Below are positions 1-8,121 of a stretch of 64,000 bases of DNA, one piece after another. Numbering within the stretch: the first letter of the stretch is position 1; the number at the start of each line of letters is the position of its first letter. The notes beneath the pieces are model-generated. The model did no database searches and had not been told where the DNA came from. It saw only the letters and a list, made by a program, of their open reading frames with translations. Source of the DNA: CBDDFN01 sp965227065 (GTDB taxonomy: Bacteria > Pseudomonadota > Alphaproteobacteria > SPJN01); the NCBI GenBank assembly GCA_965227065.1, contig CBDDFN010000010.1, forward strand, positions 62,001-126,000. Direction: 5' to 3'. A program made the position numbers and the translations under genes.

Positions 1-608
1 CCGTGTGGGAGGAGCGCGGGCGGCTGATCTATCAGGATGAGCATGGCCTGCTTGATCTGCCGCTTCCTAATCTGAACGGTGCCCATCAGATCCACAATGC
101 CGGGGCCGCGATTGCCGCCAGCCGCGCCGCAGACCTGCCGATTGATGAACAAGCGATGGAGCGCGGCCTCCGCCAGATCCGCTGGCCCGCCCGCCTGATG
201 CCACTGCCCGCCCATCCGTTTTTGAAGGCGCTGCCCGATGGGGCCGAGCTGTGGCTTGATGGCGGTCATAATCCGGCCGCCGGTCAGGCGCTCGCGCAGT
301 TCATGGCCGAGCGTGCAAACCGTGACCCCAGACCGCTGGTTCTGATTGCGGGCATGCTCAACACCAAGGATCAGCAGGGCTTTTTCATGCCCTTCGCGCC
401 GCTTGAACCGCAAGTTCTGTGCGTGCCGATCGAAGGCGAGCCAAGCGCCACACCCCCTGAAACTCTCGCTCAAAAAGCACAAGCCGCCGGGTTGGAAGCG
501 GCGGCTTTCGCGTCTTTGTCTGAAGCGCTGGGGACCATCGCACAGACGGCCCCGCGCGTGCTGATCTGCGGCTCGCTTTATCTTGCAGGCCAGGTGTTGC
601 GCGCCTAG
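1..608 (+). CDS. folC: Folylpolyglutamate synthase / dihydrofolate synthase, C-terminal part
   Basis: The 5' end lies outside the window; about 201 residues of the C-terminal half are visible. FolC adds glutamate to (dihydro)folate in the cytoplasm. The family signature LDGGHNPAAGQALAQF, from the Mur-ligase-type C-terminal domain that contacts the substrate, lies at about residue 84 of the visible part. The preceding stretch, with NLNGAHQIHNAGAAIAA, fits the hinge between the ATPase domain and the C-terminal domain. The stop codon TAG overlaps the stop of the convergent bufD in a CTAG tetranucleotide. Mur ligases share this fold, but the HNP motif and the ending favour FolC. Confidence 0.88.
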   Translation, partial: VWEERGRLIYQDEHGLLDLPLPNLNGAHQIHNAGAAIAASRAADLPIDEQAMERGLRQIRWPARLMPLPAHPFLKALPDGAELWLDGGHNPAAGQALAQFMAERANRDPRPLVLIAGMLNTKDQQGFFMPFAPLEPQVLCVPIEGEPSATPPETLAQKAQAAGLEAAAFASLSEALGTIAQTAPRVLICGSLYLAGQVLRA

Positions 609-1105
609 CGCTTTTTGCCAGTCAGCAGCGGTCCTGCAAACTGGTCAACCGAAAACAGACCCGGCCCTTTGGCGATCAGGATCAGCAAGGCACCGGCCCA
701 GAAAATGTGATCAGACCACAGGTTCGGATAGACGAAAAACTGAATGACAAAGGTCATCCCGAAGAGCGCCAGCGCGCTCAGCCGCGTGGCAAGGCCCGCC
801 CATAGCAGAACCGGTATGGACAGCTCCATATAGGTCGCCAGCGTTGCGGCCAGTTCAGGCGGCAGCACCGGCACCTGATATTCTTCCTGAAACAGGAAAA
901 CTGTGGTTTGTGTCACACCATAGTCGGCGTCAATCTTGGTGTGGGCGGATTTCCAGAACACCATGCCCACGCCAATGCGCGTCATCAAAAGCGCGAGCGA
1001 CGCAATCAGCGTGTGACCAAGCGCGGTATAGAGCGCCGCAATCTTGCCGCCCAGCCCGCCGAGCAGCCCGGGGCTTTCAAATCCGTTTTGTTCAATCGTC
1101 GCCAT
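605..1105 (-). CDS. bufD: DoxX-family membrane protein of the bufferin operon (BufD)
   Basis: A protein of about 166 aa with four predicted hydrophobic segments, near residues 25-45, 75-100, 105-125 and 130-145, typical of DoxX/TQO-small-subunit-like membrane proteins. ATG at 1105 is chosen because GGAGGG lies just upstream; ATG at 1108 or 1117 is also possible. The gene begins inside the end of bufC, so the two are translationally coupled. DoxX proteins are the usual last gene of bufA-bufB-bufC operons, but their molecular role there is not established. Family assignment is from the membrane pattern and the neighbours. Confidence 0.8.
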   Translation of the reverse strand: MATIEQNGFESPGLLGGLGGKIAALYTALGHTLIASLALLMTRIGVGMVFWKSAHTKIDADYGVTQTTVFLFQEEYQVPVLPPELAATLATYMELSIPVLLWAGLATRLSALALFGMTFVIQFFVYPNLWSDHIFWAGALLILIAKGPGLFSVDQFAGPLLTGKKR

Positions 1106-1904
1106 CATTCCCTCCATGTCCCATGATCGATGGTGTTCCCAGCAGTTCAGCAGTGATCAGCGCGGCAAGGGCAGGGGAGCCATTCATCCCCATCGCTTCC
1201 ATCACCACACCCAGTTGCTCGCCCGCAGCGAGGCGTTCAAACAGATGGGCTGCAATCTCGCCCACCCGCATCACCTCGACCTCAAGATGGGGGCGCGCGA
1301 TAATGATGAAGACCGGCTCTGTATCAAGCTTGATTTCCGCAAGCGAGAAAGACGCGCCGGGCTGATGGGCTTCCCAGATCTGATCGACCGGCCAGGGCGA
1401 GCGCATCAGACGCGCGCTGGCAATCGGCTTCCATTGCGATTGCGACAGCGCCTCGGGATCCGCCTGCGTCAAGGTTTGCGCATCGGCAGGCTTCTCGTCA
1501 GCGGCGTGGAAACTTTCCGCCCACGCCCATTCGAGCCGTGCCACATCGCCCAGATAGGGAACCGTTTTGGCCGGCTCGAACCGGTCGATAAACCCCGGCA
1601 GCTCACCGCCATACTCAAACAGCGCAGCGCTGTGCGGCGGGTGCTGCTCAACAAAGCGGATCGCCATGGCTTCAAAAAATTGCTCGCCCACCAAAGCCGC
1701 GCAGACCGGAAAGCTCGACGCGAGACTTTCAGCCAAAAGGATGCGGACCGTGTTGGCGTGAATTTGCAGACGCTGGCGCGGGTCAAGCCCGTTGGGCGTG
1801 ATGGTCGCCGACAGGGTTTGCGGCAGCGCGGTGTCAGCCCGCACCCCCTTCAAGACGGTCTCGGCAAACGCCCCTTGCAGCGCCTCAAGCTTGGGATCAG
1901 CCAT
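1092..1904 (-). CDS. bufC: Putative DNA-binding-domain / DUF2063 partner protein (BufC)
   Basis: A protein of 270 aa. The N-terminal part (about residues 5-100, with LQGAFAETVLKG and RLQIHANTVRILLAESLASSFP) matches the helical DUF2063 domain. In MNIO gene clusters this domain acts as the partner that binds precursor peptide and presents it to the DUF692 enzyme. A second alpha/beta domain follows (about 150-270). The start at 1904 overlaps the bufB stop (1897) by 8 nt and the end overlaps bufD, giving a tightly coupled operon. Despite the historical name 'DNA-binding domain-containing', the context points to peptide modification; this is inferred from the family. Confidence 0.85.
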   Translation of the reverse strand: MADPKLEALQGAFAETVLKGVRADTALPQTLSATITPNGLDPRQRLQIHANTVRILLAESLASSFPVCAALVGEQFFEAMAIRFVEQHPPHSAALFEYGGELPGFIDRFEPAKTVPYLGDVARLEWAWAESFHAADEKPADAQTLTQADPEALSQSQWKPIASARLMRSPWPVDQIWEAHQPGASFSLAEIKLDTEPVFIIIARPHLEVEVMRVGEIAAHLFERLAAGEQLGVVMEAMGMNGSPALAALITAELLGTPSIMGHGGNDGDD

Positions 1905-2781
1905 GGGCCGTTCCCATCACACGCTCTTCCGACAGGATGCGTTCGGCCAGTTGGGCCTGATTGACCAGTGTCGCAAGGTCAGGCACGGCACTGTCCCATT
2001 CAATCAGGGTGGGCACCGGACCAAGCCGGGCGATCATATCGGCATAAAGCCCCCAGACCGGGACGGGCACTTCGCTGCCATGATCATCAATGCGGATTTC
2101 AACGCCATCGACGTCGCGCACCGTGTGACCGGCCAGATGAATTTCACCCACAATGTCATTGGGAATTTTGCGCAGCCAGGCATGGGGGTCAAAACCGTGA
2201 TTGCACGCCGAGACAAAGACATTGTTGAGATCGAGCAAAAGCCCCGCACCGGTGCGCAAGCACGCTTCGGCGATAAACTCGGCCTCTTCCATGGTGGAAT
2301 GTTCAAAGCACAAATAGGTTGAGGGGTTCTCAATCAGGATGCGGCGGCCCAGATAATTTTGCGTCTCGTCAATATGCGCGCACAGATGATTGAGCGTTTC
2401 TTCGGTGTAAGGCAGGGGCAAAAGGTCATTGAGAAACAGGCCCGGCATGCCGCACCAGGCAACATGTTCCGACACAAGCTCGGGCTGGTAGCGGTCAACA
2501 AGCGCTTTAAGGCGCTTGAGATGCATCGGGTTCAATCGCCCGGCAGAGCCCAGCGAGAGCCCGACGCCATGACAGCTGAGCGCATAATCTTCGCGGATTT
2601 TTGACAGCATGGCGTGCGGAACACCGCCTGCGCCAAAATAATTCTCCGCGTGAATTTCAAAAAAGGCGAGCTTGGGCCTGGCCTCCAGCACATCGTGATA
2701 ATGTTCAGCCTTGAGTGAAATGCCCGCGCCTGCCGGCATGGTGGTTTTCCGGCTCCAGGCTGATGTCTTTTTTGAAGGCAT
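1897..2781 (-). CDS. bufB: DUF692 multinuclear non-heme iron oxygenase (BufB, MNIO family)
   Basis: A protein of 294 aa with a TIM-barrel-type DUF692 sequence. The family's metal-ligand motifs appear in order: HAENYFG, CHGVGLSLGS, SEHVAWC, IENPSTYL, LDLNNVFVSACNHG, IHLAGHT, DDHGSEVP and IEWDSAVP. Enzymes of this family use iron clusters and O2 to modify cysteines in small peptides (methanobactin MbnB; bufferin BufB makes thiooxazoles). The substrate here is very probably the adjacent bufA product. The start at 2781 (MPSKKTS) is preferred over an upstream in-frame codon at 2844, which lies within the bufA-bufB hairpin. A 10-bp-stem hairpin separates the gene from bufA. Confidence 0.9.
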   Translation of the reverse strand: MPSKKTSAWSRKTTMPAGAGISLKAEHYHDVLEARPKLAFFEIHAENYFGAGGVPHAMLSKIREDYALSCHGVGLSLGSAGRLNPMHLKRLKALVDRYQPELVSEHVAWCGMPGLFLNDLLPLPYTEETLNHLCAHIDETQNYLGRRILIENPSTYLCFEHSTMEEAEFIAEACLRTGAGLLLDLNNVFVSACNHGFDPHAWLRKIPNDIVGEIHLAGHTVRDVDGVEIRIDDHGSEVPVPVWGLYADMIARLGPVPTLIEWDSAVPDLATLVNQAQLAERILSEERVMGTAHG

Positions 2782-2817
2782 GGGTTTCACTCGCTTGCGC
2801 AGTACGGATAAGGAGCA

Positions 2818-2843
2818 TGTGGGGGCACGATCATGCCCCCACA
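2818..2843 (-). promoter_or_regulatory. Perfect 10-bp hairpin between bufA and bufB
   Basis: Arms TGTGGGGGCA (2818-2827) and TGCCCCCACA (2834-2843) are perfect inverted repeats around a 6-nt loop. The hairpin lies 16 nt after the bufA stop and 36 nt before the bufB start. No T-run follows, so it is not a complete intrinsic terminator. It could stabilise the bufA message or attenuate transcription so that peptide is made in excess over enzyme; that role is inference. Confidence 0.6.
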
Positions 2844-2859
2844 AGCGGGGTAGGAAGCC

Positions 2860-3126
2860 TTACGCTTTGGGCTCAAGCGAACCGCCGGTCAGCTTTTCGC
2901 ACGTGCCGGCAGGGACAAAAATCCACGCATCGCCTTGATTGTCGGCTTTGGAGGTACCCGCGCATGAGCTGGTCGAGGTCTGGCAGTCATTCTTGCCCGC
3001 CTTGGCCACGCCGTAGCATTTTTCATTGTCGCCCGCATTGGCGGTGGTTGAGGCCACACCCATCGAGATGGCCGAAGCAATGGCACCAGCTGCAGCCAGG
3101 CCGACGATTTTGGTCGCTTTGTTCAT
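2860..3126 (-). CDS. bufA: Bufferin precursor peptide (DUF2282, BufA1 type)
   Basis: An 88-aa exported peptide. A signal peptide covers residues 1-31, with a likely cut after ANA. The mature part carries four cysteines (C37, C48, C55, C76) in the DUF2282 spacing: KCYGVAKAGKNDC, a CAG motif and a GTC motif. Bufferins are periplasmic peptides whose cysteines are oxidatively modified by BufB and which sequester copper. ATG at 3126 is chosen because GGAG lies 6 nt upstream; a longer in-frame start at 3294 would destroy the signal peptide. It is first in the operon bufABCD. No clear sigma factor motif could be recognised upstream (3127-3311). Confidence 0.92.
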   Translation of the reverse strand: MNKATKIVGLAAAGAIASAISMGVASTTANAGDNEKCYGVAKAGKNDCQTSTSSCAGTSKADNQGDAWIFVPAGTCEKLTGGSLEPKA

Positions 3127-3289
3127 GATGAACTCCATAGGTCTTGGTTTTCCAAAATTGCGCCGGCCCCGGATTTGCCGCTCCCGACGTCGAGGCTCAG
3201 CATCTTCAGAACACCGATCACACGCAATCGACGTCTCAACACATTGGCGTGAGAGCTTGTGAACTGCTAAAAGAGCGCCAACCAAAACC

Positions 3290-3300
3290 GACAAATTGTC
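3290..3300. promoter_or_regulatory. 11-bp palindrome just upstream of the acyl-CoA dehydrogenase RBS
   Basis: GACAAATTGTC is a perfect palindrome directly before the AGGAG ribosome site of the acyl-CoA dehydrogenase, in the divergent region shared with bufA. It may be an operator or chance; the short length keeps confidence low. Confidence 0.25.
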
Positions 3301-3311
3301 AGGAGAGCGCC

Positions 3312-5156
3312 ATGCCGAGCTACAAAGTCCCCGTTCAGGACATGAAATTCATTCTGCAAGATCACCTTAAAGTGCATGAAAATGCGGCCATTCCGGGTCA
3401 TGAAATGCTTGATGATGAGACCATCGATGCGGTTCTGAATGGCGCGGCCCGCATTTGTGAAGAAGAGCTGGTGCCCGCCAATCTGCCCGGCGATGCTGAA
3501 GGCTGCAGCCTTGAGAACGGCATTGTGCGCACCCCTGACGTGTACAAAAAAGCCTACAAAGCCTGGGCCGAAAGCGGCTTTAACGCCGTGTCTTCGCCCG
3601 AAGAATGGGGCGGCATGGGCCTGCCGCAAGTGCTCGCTATGTGCATGTCGGAAATGGCGGCAAGCTCCAACCACGCCCTGTCGATGTATTTCGGCCTGAC
3701 CGCTGCGGCGACCGGCGCGCTGGCGGGCGGTGCCGATTGGGACTTCGCCAAGCACTATGTGCCGAAAATGACCACCGGCGAATGGTGCGGCACCATGAAC
3801 CTGACCGAACCCCACTCAGGCACTGACTTGAAACTGATGCGCACCAAGGCTGTACCGCAAGATGACGGCACCTACCGCATCACAGGCACCAAGATCTTCA
3901 TCTCCGGCGGCGATCACGATCTGGCCGATAACATCATCCATATGGTGATTGCGAAGGTGCCGGGCGAGGATGGAAAACTTGCCGATGACCTCTCCACCGT
4001 AAACTTCTTCATGGTTCCTAAATTCCTCGTGAACGAAGACGGCTCGATGGGTGCACGCAATGGCGTCACCGTCGGCTCGATTGAAAAGAAAATGGGCATC
4101 AAGGGCTCAGCCACCTGCGTGCTCAACTTCGAAGATGCGGTCGCCTACAAGATGGGTGCGCGCAGCCAGACCAAAATTTCCGACAAGAAGGACGGCGAGA
4201 AATCCTCCGCCCAAGGCATGGCGGGCATGTTCAACATGATGAATGTGGCGCGGCTGGGCGTTGGCATGCAGGGCATGGCGCTGGCCTCGACCGCCTATCA
4301 AAACGCGGTTGAATACACCAAAGAGCGTTTGCAGGGCCGTTCAATCTCGGGCACCAAAAACCCCGATGGTCCCGCCGACCCGATCATTGTCCACCCCGAT
4401 GTGCGCCGCATGCTGATGACCTGCCGGGCGTTTGTTGAAGGCGCCCGCGCGCTGACCTATTGGGTGTCGGCCGAATTTGCAAAGGCGCGCAACGCCAATT
4501 CCGATGAGGCACGCCAGGCGGTTGATGTTGCCATGCTGCTCACTCCCGTGATCAAGGCCTATTTCACCGATATGGGCGTTGAGTGCACCAATATGGCGAT
4601 GCAGTGCTTTGGCGGCCATGGCTATGTGCATGAACATGGGATGGAACAGTTTGTGCGCGATGCGCGCATCCTGCCGATCTATGAAGGGGCCAATGGCGTC
4701 CAGGCGCTCGACCTTGTGGGCCGCAAGCTGCCGATGAAAGGTGGATCGGTCTATGGCGCCTTCGTCACCATGGTGACCGATTTCATCAAGGCCAATGACG
4801 GCGTTGACGGCATGGAGGTCTATACCGGCCCGCTGAAAGCCGCGCTGGATGATCTCAATGCCGCCACCGGATGGCTGATGGAAGCCGCCGGCAAGGACCG
4901 GGATAATGCGGGCGCAAGCTCGGCCGCCTATCTTAAGATCTTCGGTCTTGTGATGATCGGCTGGACCTGGGCGGGGCTTGCCAAAACAGCGAAAGACAAG
5001 CTGGCCGAAGGCACCGGCGATGCGGCGTTCTATGAAGCCAAACTCGTCACCGCGCGCTTCTGGATGGAACAGATGATGCCCGACACCAAGGCGCTGGTTC
5101 AGAAGGTCTCGGCGGGTGCTGAAACCATGATGGCGCTGAGCGCGGAACAGTTCTAG
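3312..5156 (+). CDS. Acyl-CoA dehydrogenase with C-terminal extension (DmdC-like family)
   Basis: A flavoprotein of 614 aa, longer than classical acyl-CoA dehydrogenases (about 380-400) because of an extra C-terminal alpha-helical domain (about residues 470-614). The FAD/substrate motif MNLTEPHSGTDL is near residue 160, and IYEGANGVQALDLVGRKL near 455 carries the likely catalytic glutamate. It catalyses alpha,beta-dehydrogenation of an acyl-CoA in the cytoplasm. Homologues are often labelled 3-methylmercaptopropionyl-CoA dehydrogenase, but there are no other DMSP genes here, so the substrate is open. Start from AGGAGAG 5 nt before ATG 3312. It precedes the MBL gene by 8 nt. Confidence 0.9.
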   Translation: MPSYKVPVQDMKFILQDHLKVHENAAIPGHEMLDDETIDAVLNGAARICEEELVPANLPGDAEGCSLENGIVRTPDVYKKAYKAWAESGFNAVSSPEEWGGMGLPQVLAMCMSEMAASSNHALSMYFGLTAAATGALAGGADWDFAKHYVPKMTTGEWCGTMNLTEPHSGTDLKLMRTKAVPQDDGTYRITGTKIFISGGDHDLADNIIHMVIAKVPGEDGKLADDLSTVNFFMVPKFLVNEDGSMGARNGVTVGSIEKKMGIKGSATCVLNFEDAVAYKMGARSQTKISDKKDGEKSSAQGMAGMFNMMNVARLGVGMQGMALASTAYQNAVEYTKERLQGRSISGTKNPDGPADPIIVHPDVRRMLMTCRAFVEGARALTYWVSAEFAKARNANSDEARQAVDVAMLLTPVIKAYFTDMGVECTNMAMQCFGGHGYVHEHGMEQFVRDARILPIYEGANGVQALDLVGRKLPMKGGSVYGAFVTMVTDFIKANDGVDGMEVYTGPLKAALDDLNAATGWLMEAAGKDRDNAGASSAAYLKIFGLVMIGWTWAGLAKTAKDKLAEGTGDAAFYEAKLVTARFWMEQMMPDTKALVQKVSAGAETMMALSAEQF

Positions 5157-5164
5157 GCGCCCCA

Positions 5165-6136
5165 ATGCGTCTTGTTTTTGTCCTCATTGGTGTGGCCGCA
5201 GCGATCATCGCCGGTGCGGCCACAGTCATCTTCAACGACCGCACCGATCTGGACGCCTATGCCACCCTGTTTGTGGATGAGGCACCGCAACCCGGTAAAG
5301 TGCATGTCCGCTATGGCGGGATCGCCACGCTGGCCATCAGCGATGGGGAGACCACCATCCTGACCGATGGTTTTTTCAGCAGGCCCGGACTGATTGGCTT
5401 GCTGGGCACGATCGAACCTGACAAAGACAAGATCGATGCCGGGCTTGCCGCGCTTGGCGTCCGCGACGCCGCTGCGGTGATCCCGCTCCACTCCCATTAT
5501 GATCACGCGATGGACTCCCCGCTTGTCGCGCAAAAGACCGGCGCGGTGCTGTTGGGCTCCCCCTCCAGCGCCAATATCGGGCGCGGTGCGGGCCTGACTG
5601 AGGACCAGATCATTGAAGCGGCGTTTAACCAGCCTTACCGCTTTGGCGCCTTTACCGTGACATTCTTCGCCTCCACCCATGTGCCGCTGCCCTATGACAC
5701 GCTTAACGGCACCATTGATGCTCCCCTTGAGACGCCCGCCTCCTACACCGCCTATAAACAAGGCGCGGCGTATAGTGTGGTGATCACCCACGACAATGGC
5801 CAGAGCCTGCTGGTGCAAGGCAGTGCGGGGTTTATCGATGGCGCGCTTGAGGGGGTCAGCGTTGACACGGTCTTTCTGGGTGTCGGTGGGCTGGCATCAC
5901 AAGGTGATGCGTATTTCGATGCCTATTGGCGCGAAATTGTCACCGCGACGGACCCAAAGACAGTGGTACCGATCCATTGGGATGATCTGTTCGGTGACCT
6001 TGATGAGACGCTTGAGAGCTCTCCGCGTCTCATCGATGATTTCGGCGCGACCATGACCGGCATTCAAGCCCAGGCCCGGTCAGAGGGCCGCTCCGTCAAA
6101 TTGCAGCAAGGCCTGGCAGGACTGCTGATCGATTAG
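5165..6136 (+). CDS. MBL-fold metallo-hydrolase, membrane-anchored or exported
   Basis: A protein of 323 aa with an N-terminal hydrophobic segment (residues 1-22), suggesting export or a membrane anchor. The metallo-beta-lactamase motif HSHYDHAMDSP (HxHxDH) is near residue 110, followed by a histidine in STHVPLP and a C-terminal PIHWDD. It presumably binds two metal ions and hydrolyses an unknown ester, lactone or phosphodiester. It starts 8 nt after the acyl-CoA dehydrogenase stop, so the two are probably co-transcribed. The stop overlaps that of the convergent hydrolase in TTAG. The substrate cannot be deduced. Confidence 0.85.
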   Translation: MRLVFVLIGVAAAIIAGAATVIFNDRTDLDAYATLFVDEAPQPGKVHVRYGGIATLAISDGETTILTDGFFSRPGLIGLLGTIEPDKDKIDAGLAALGVRDAAAVIPLHSHYDHAMDSPLVAQKTGAVLLGSPSSANIGRGAGLTEDQIIEAAFNQPYRFGAFTVTFFASTHVPLPYDTLNGTIDAPLETPASYTAYKQGAAYSVVITHDNGQSLLVQGSAGFIDGALEGVSVDTVFLGVGGLASQGDAYFDAYWREIVTATDPKTVVPIHWDDLFGDLDETLESSPRLIDDFGATMTGIQAQARSEGRSVKLQQGLAGLLID

Positions 6137-7038
6137 GCAGCTTTCTGGGCGGCTTCAACCTCTTCAATAAAGCCCGCGATCAGATCGGTGAACCGGTCAA
6201 CCAGTTGCAGCGGCAGGTCATGGCCATAGCCCTCAATGATCTCAAGCCGGGCGCCTTTGATATTGGCGGCGACATCTTCCCCGCCATCGACCGGCACAAG
6301 CGGATCATCCTTGCCGTGAATGACAAGCGTCGGCGCGGTGATCGACTGGATCGCCTCGCGGCGGCTGCCACTGGTGAGGATTGCGGCCAGCTGCCGTGCC
6401 ACCCCATCCCGGTCATAGCAGCGGTCATAGGCGCGGCCGGTATACTCCTTGATCCGTTCGGGATCAGACGGGAAGCCCGGTGAGCCGATGGCATTGCGCA
6501 TGGGAACCGAATGCTCCAGCACGGTTTCCCGGTCAGGCGAAGGCGGCGGCGTTAAAAGCGCGCCCATGGCTTCAGGTGTGGCGGGTGCGAGCCCCGGCGC
6601 ACCGGTCGTCGACATATGCACGATCAGCGAGCGCGCCTTTTCAGGGTGATGCACGCCAAAGCGCTGGGTGATCATCCCGCCCATGGACACGCCGTGAATA
6701 TGGGCGCTCGAAATCCCCAGATGATCAAGCAGGCCGGCAATATCGTCAGCCATATCCTTGTCGGAATAGGGGCCCTCAACCGCTTTGCCCGCAGCCAGGT
6801 CACCCATGATCTGGCCGATATCCGGCACACCCTTGTCGGCGAATTTATGGCTGAGCCCAATGTCGCGATTGTCCGGCGTGATGATGTATAGATCACGCGC
6901 CACCAGCGCCTCGATCAGCTCATCAGGCCAGTGAACGAGCTGGCTGCCCAGCCCCATAATCATGACAAGCGGCGTATTTGATGGATCGCCATGGGTTTCA
7001 TAGGCGATGTCGTGTCCGTTGATTTTTGCGATTGGCAT
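6133..7038 (-). CDS. Alpha/beta hydrolase
   Basis: A protein of 301 aa with the alpha/beta hydrolase fold. The oxyanion-hole region MIMGLGSQLVHWP is near residue 27, the nucleophile elbow GVSMGGM near 116, the acid in HGKDDPLVP near 240 and the catalytic histidine in GYGHDLPL near 270. It resembles non-heme-peroxidase/AB-hydrolase-1 esterases that act on lipids or lactones; no signal peptide is seen. ATG at 7038 is preceded by GGGGGAC. It is convergent with the MBL hydrolase and divergent from the lipid kinase. Confidence 0.87.
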   Translation of the reverse strand: MPIAKINGHDIAYETHGDPSNTPLVMIMGLGSQLVHWPDELIEALVARDLYIITPDNRDIGLSHKFADKGVPDIGQIMGDLAAGKAVEGPYSDKDMADDIAGLLDHLGISSAHIHGVSMGGMITQRFGVHHPEKARSLIVHMSTTGAPGLAPATPEAMGALLTPPPSPDRETVLEHSVPMRNAIGSPGFPSDPERIKEYTGRAYDRCYDRDGVARQLAAILTSGSRREAIQSITAPTLVIHGKDDPLVPVDGGEDVAANIKGARLEIIEGYGHDLPLQLVDRFTDLIAGFIEEVEAAQKAA

Positions 7039-7156
7039 TCTTTGTCCCCCTGATGTGACTTTCTGTCAGCGACATTAAGGGGCCAAGCAGCATCTGGGCA
7101 AGCCCTGCCTGAAAAGCTACTCTTGCCGTCCTTTGTTTGGGGGGGACTGCGCACCG

Positions 7157-8110
7157 ATGGGGGACATTGCTGTTATCGTCAATCCGAACTCGTCGGGAGG
7201 CCGGACGGGCAAGGGCTGGGCTGAGACCGAGGCGGCCATTCGCGCCGCGCTGGGTCCCGTGCAGGTTTTCACCACCCAAGCGCAAGGCGATGCGATCACC
7301 CTGACACGCCAGGCGCTGAGCGAAGGGGCGGGCCATATCATTGCAGTCGGCGGGGACGGCACCATGAATGAGGTGGTGAACGGCTTTTTCGCCGATGATC
7401 TCGGCACGCCGATCAATCCCGACGCCCTGTTCTCCTTCATCATGAAAGGCACGGGTGGGGATTTCCGCAAAAGCTTCGGGCTGGGGCTTGAAACGGCGGA
7501 GTATCTCGACCGCATCGCCACCGCGCCGGTCCGCAGGCTCGATATCGGCAAGCTGACCTACACCACGCCTGAGGGCGCAACCGCTGTGCGCTATTTCGAC
7601 AATATTGCAAGCTTTGGCCTGTCGGGCCGGGCAAGCCATGCGGTCAACACCGCGACCTGGGAAAAATGGTTCGGCGGCAAATTCGCCTTCACCTGGGCGG
7701 TCTATACAAGCTTTCTGATGTGGCGCAACAAGCCCGTCTCGATCCGCATTGAAGATGGTGCCAACCTCGTCCATGAGGGCGTTCATGCGCTCAACACCGC
7801 GGCCGTGTGCAATGGCCGCTATTTCGGTGCAGGGCTTTTGCCGGGGCCTCAGGCCGATCCTTTCGATGGCCTGTTTGATGTCACCATCATTCACGACACC
7901 AATACACTCGACGCGCTGACCAGTTCAGGCGCGCTCAAAGACGGTAAAATCCTTGAACACAAGCGCGTTCTGGCCGCGCGCGGACGCAAAGTCACGGCGA
8001 CGCCGCAAAATCCCGCCGATAGGATTTGGCTCGACGTTGATGGCGAAACGCCGGGGCAGCTGCCCGCATCTTTTGAAATTCTGCCCGGCGCACTCGCGCT
8101 CAAAATCTAA
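7157..8110 (+). CDS. Diacylglycerol/lipid kinase family protein (YegS/LCB5 type)
   Basis: A protein of 317 aa with the DAGK catalytic domain. NPNSSGGRTGKGW at the N-terminus and the nucleotide-binding GGDGTMNEVVNG near residue 65 are diagnostic. A C-terminal beta-rich domain (about 150-317) follows, as in YegS and sphingosine-kinase relatives. It probably phosphorylates a diacylglycerol-like or long-chain-base lipid. ATG 7157, behind GGGGGGGAC, is preferred to a TTG at 7133. It lies 11 nt before an AGPS-like flavoprotein, suggesting joint action on a glycerolipid; this is inference. Confidence 0.87.
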   Translation: MGDIAVIVNPNSSGGRTGKGWAETEAAIRAALGPVQVFTTQAQGDAITLTRQALSEGAGHIIAVGGDGTMNEVVNGFFADDLGTPINPDALFSFIMKGTGGDFRKSFGLGLETAEYLDRIATAPVRRLDIGKLTYTTPEGATAVRYFDNIASFGLSGRASHAVNTATWEKWFGGKFAFTWAVYTSFLMWRNKPVSIRIEDGANLVHEGVHALNTAAVCNGRYFGAGLLPGPQADPFDGLFDVTIIHDTNTLDALTSSGALKDGKILEHKRVLAARGRKVTATPQNPADRIWLDVDGETPGQLPASFEILPGALALKI

Positions 8111-8121
8111 GGGGACACAGT

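Noticed and set aside
3127..3294. Upstream in-frame extension of bufA to 3294
   Set aside because: It would place 56 residues before the signal peptide; ATG 3126 has a good GGAG ribosome site and the extension looks non-coding.
3139..3311. ECF-sigma (SigF-type) promoter for the bufferin operon
   Set aside because: Known Caulobacter bufferin-like operons are under an ECF factor with GTAAC-type -35, but I could not find a convincing copy upstream of bufA.
3267..3815. Long antisense reading frames opposite the acyl-CoA dehydrogenase and many other genes (for example 4341-5165, 40877-42109, 47201-48370, 56410-57522)
   Set aside because: They lie opposite strongly recognised proteins, have histidine/arginine-rich shadow composition and no ribosome sites or domains.
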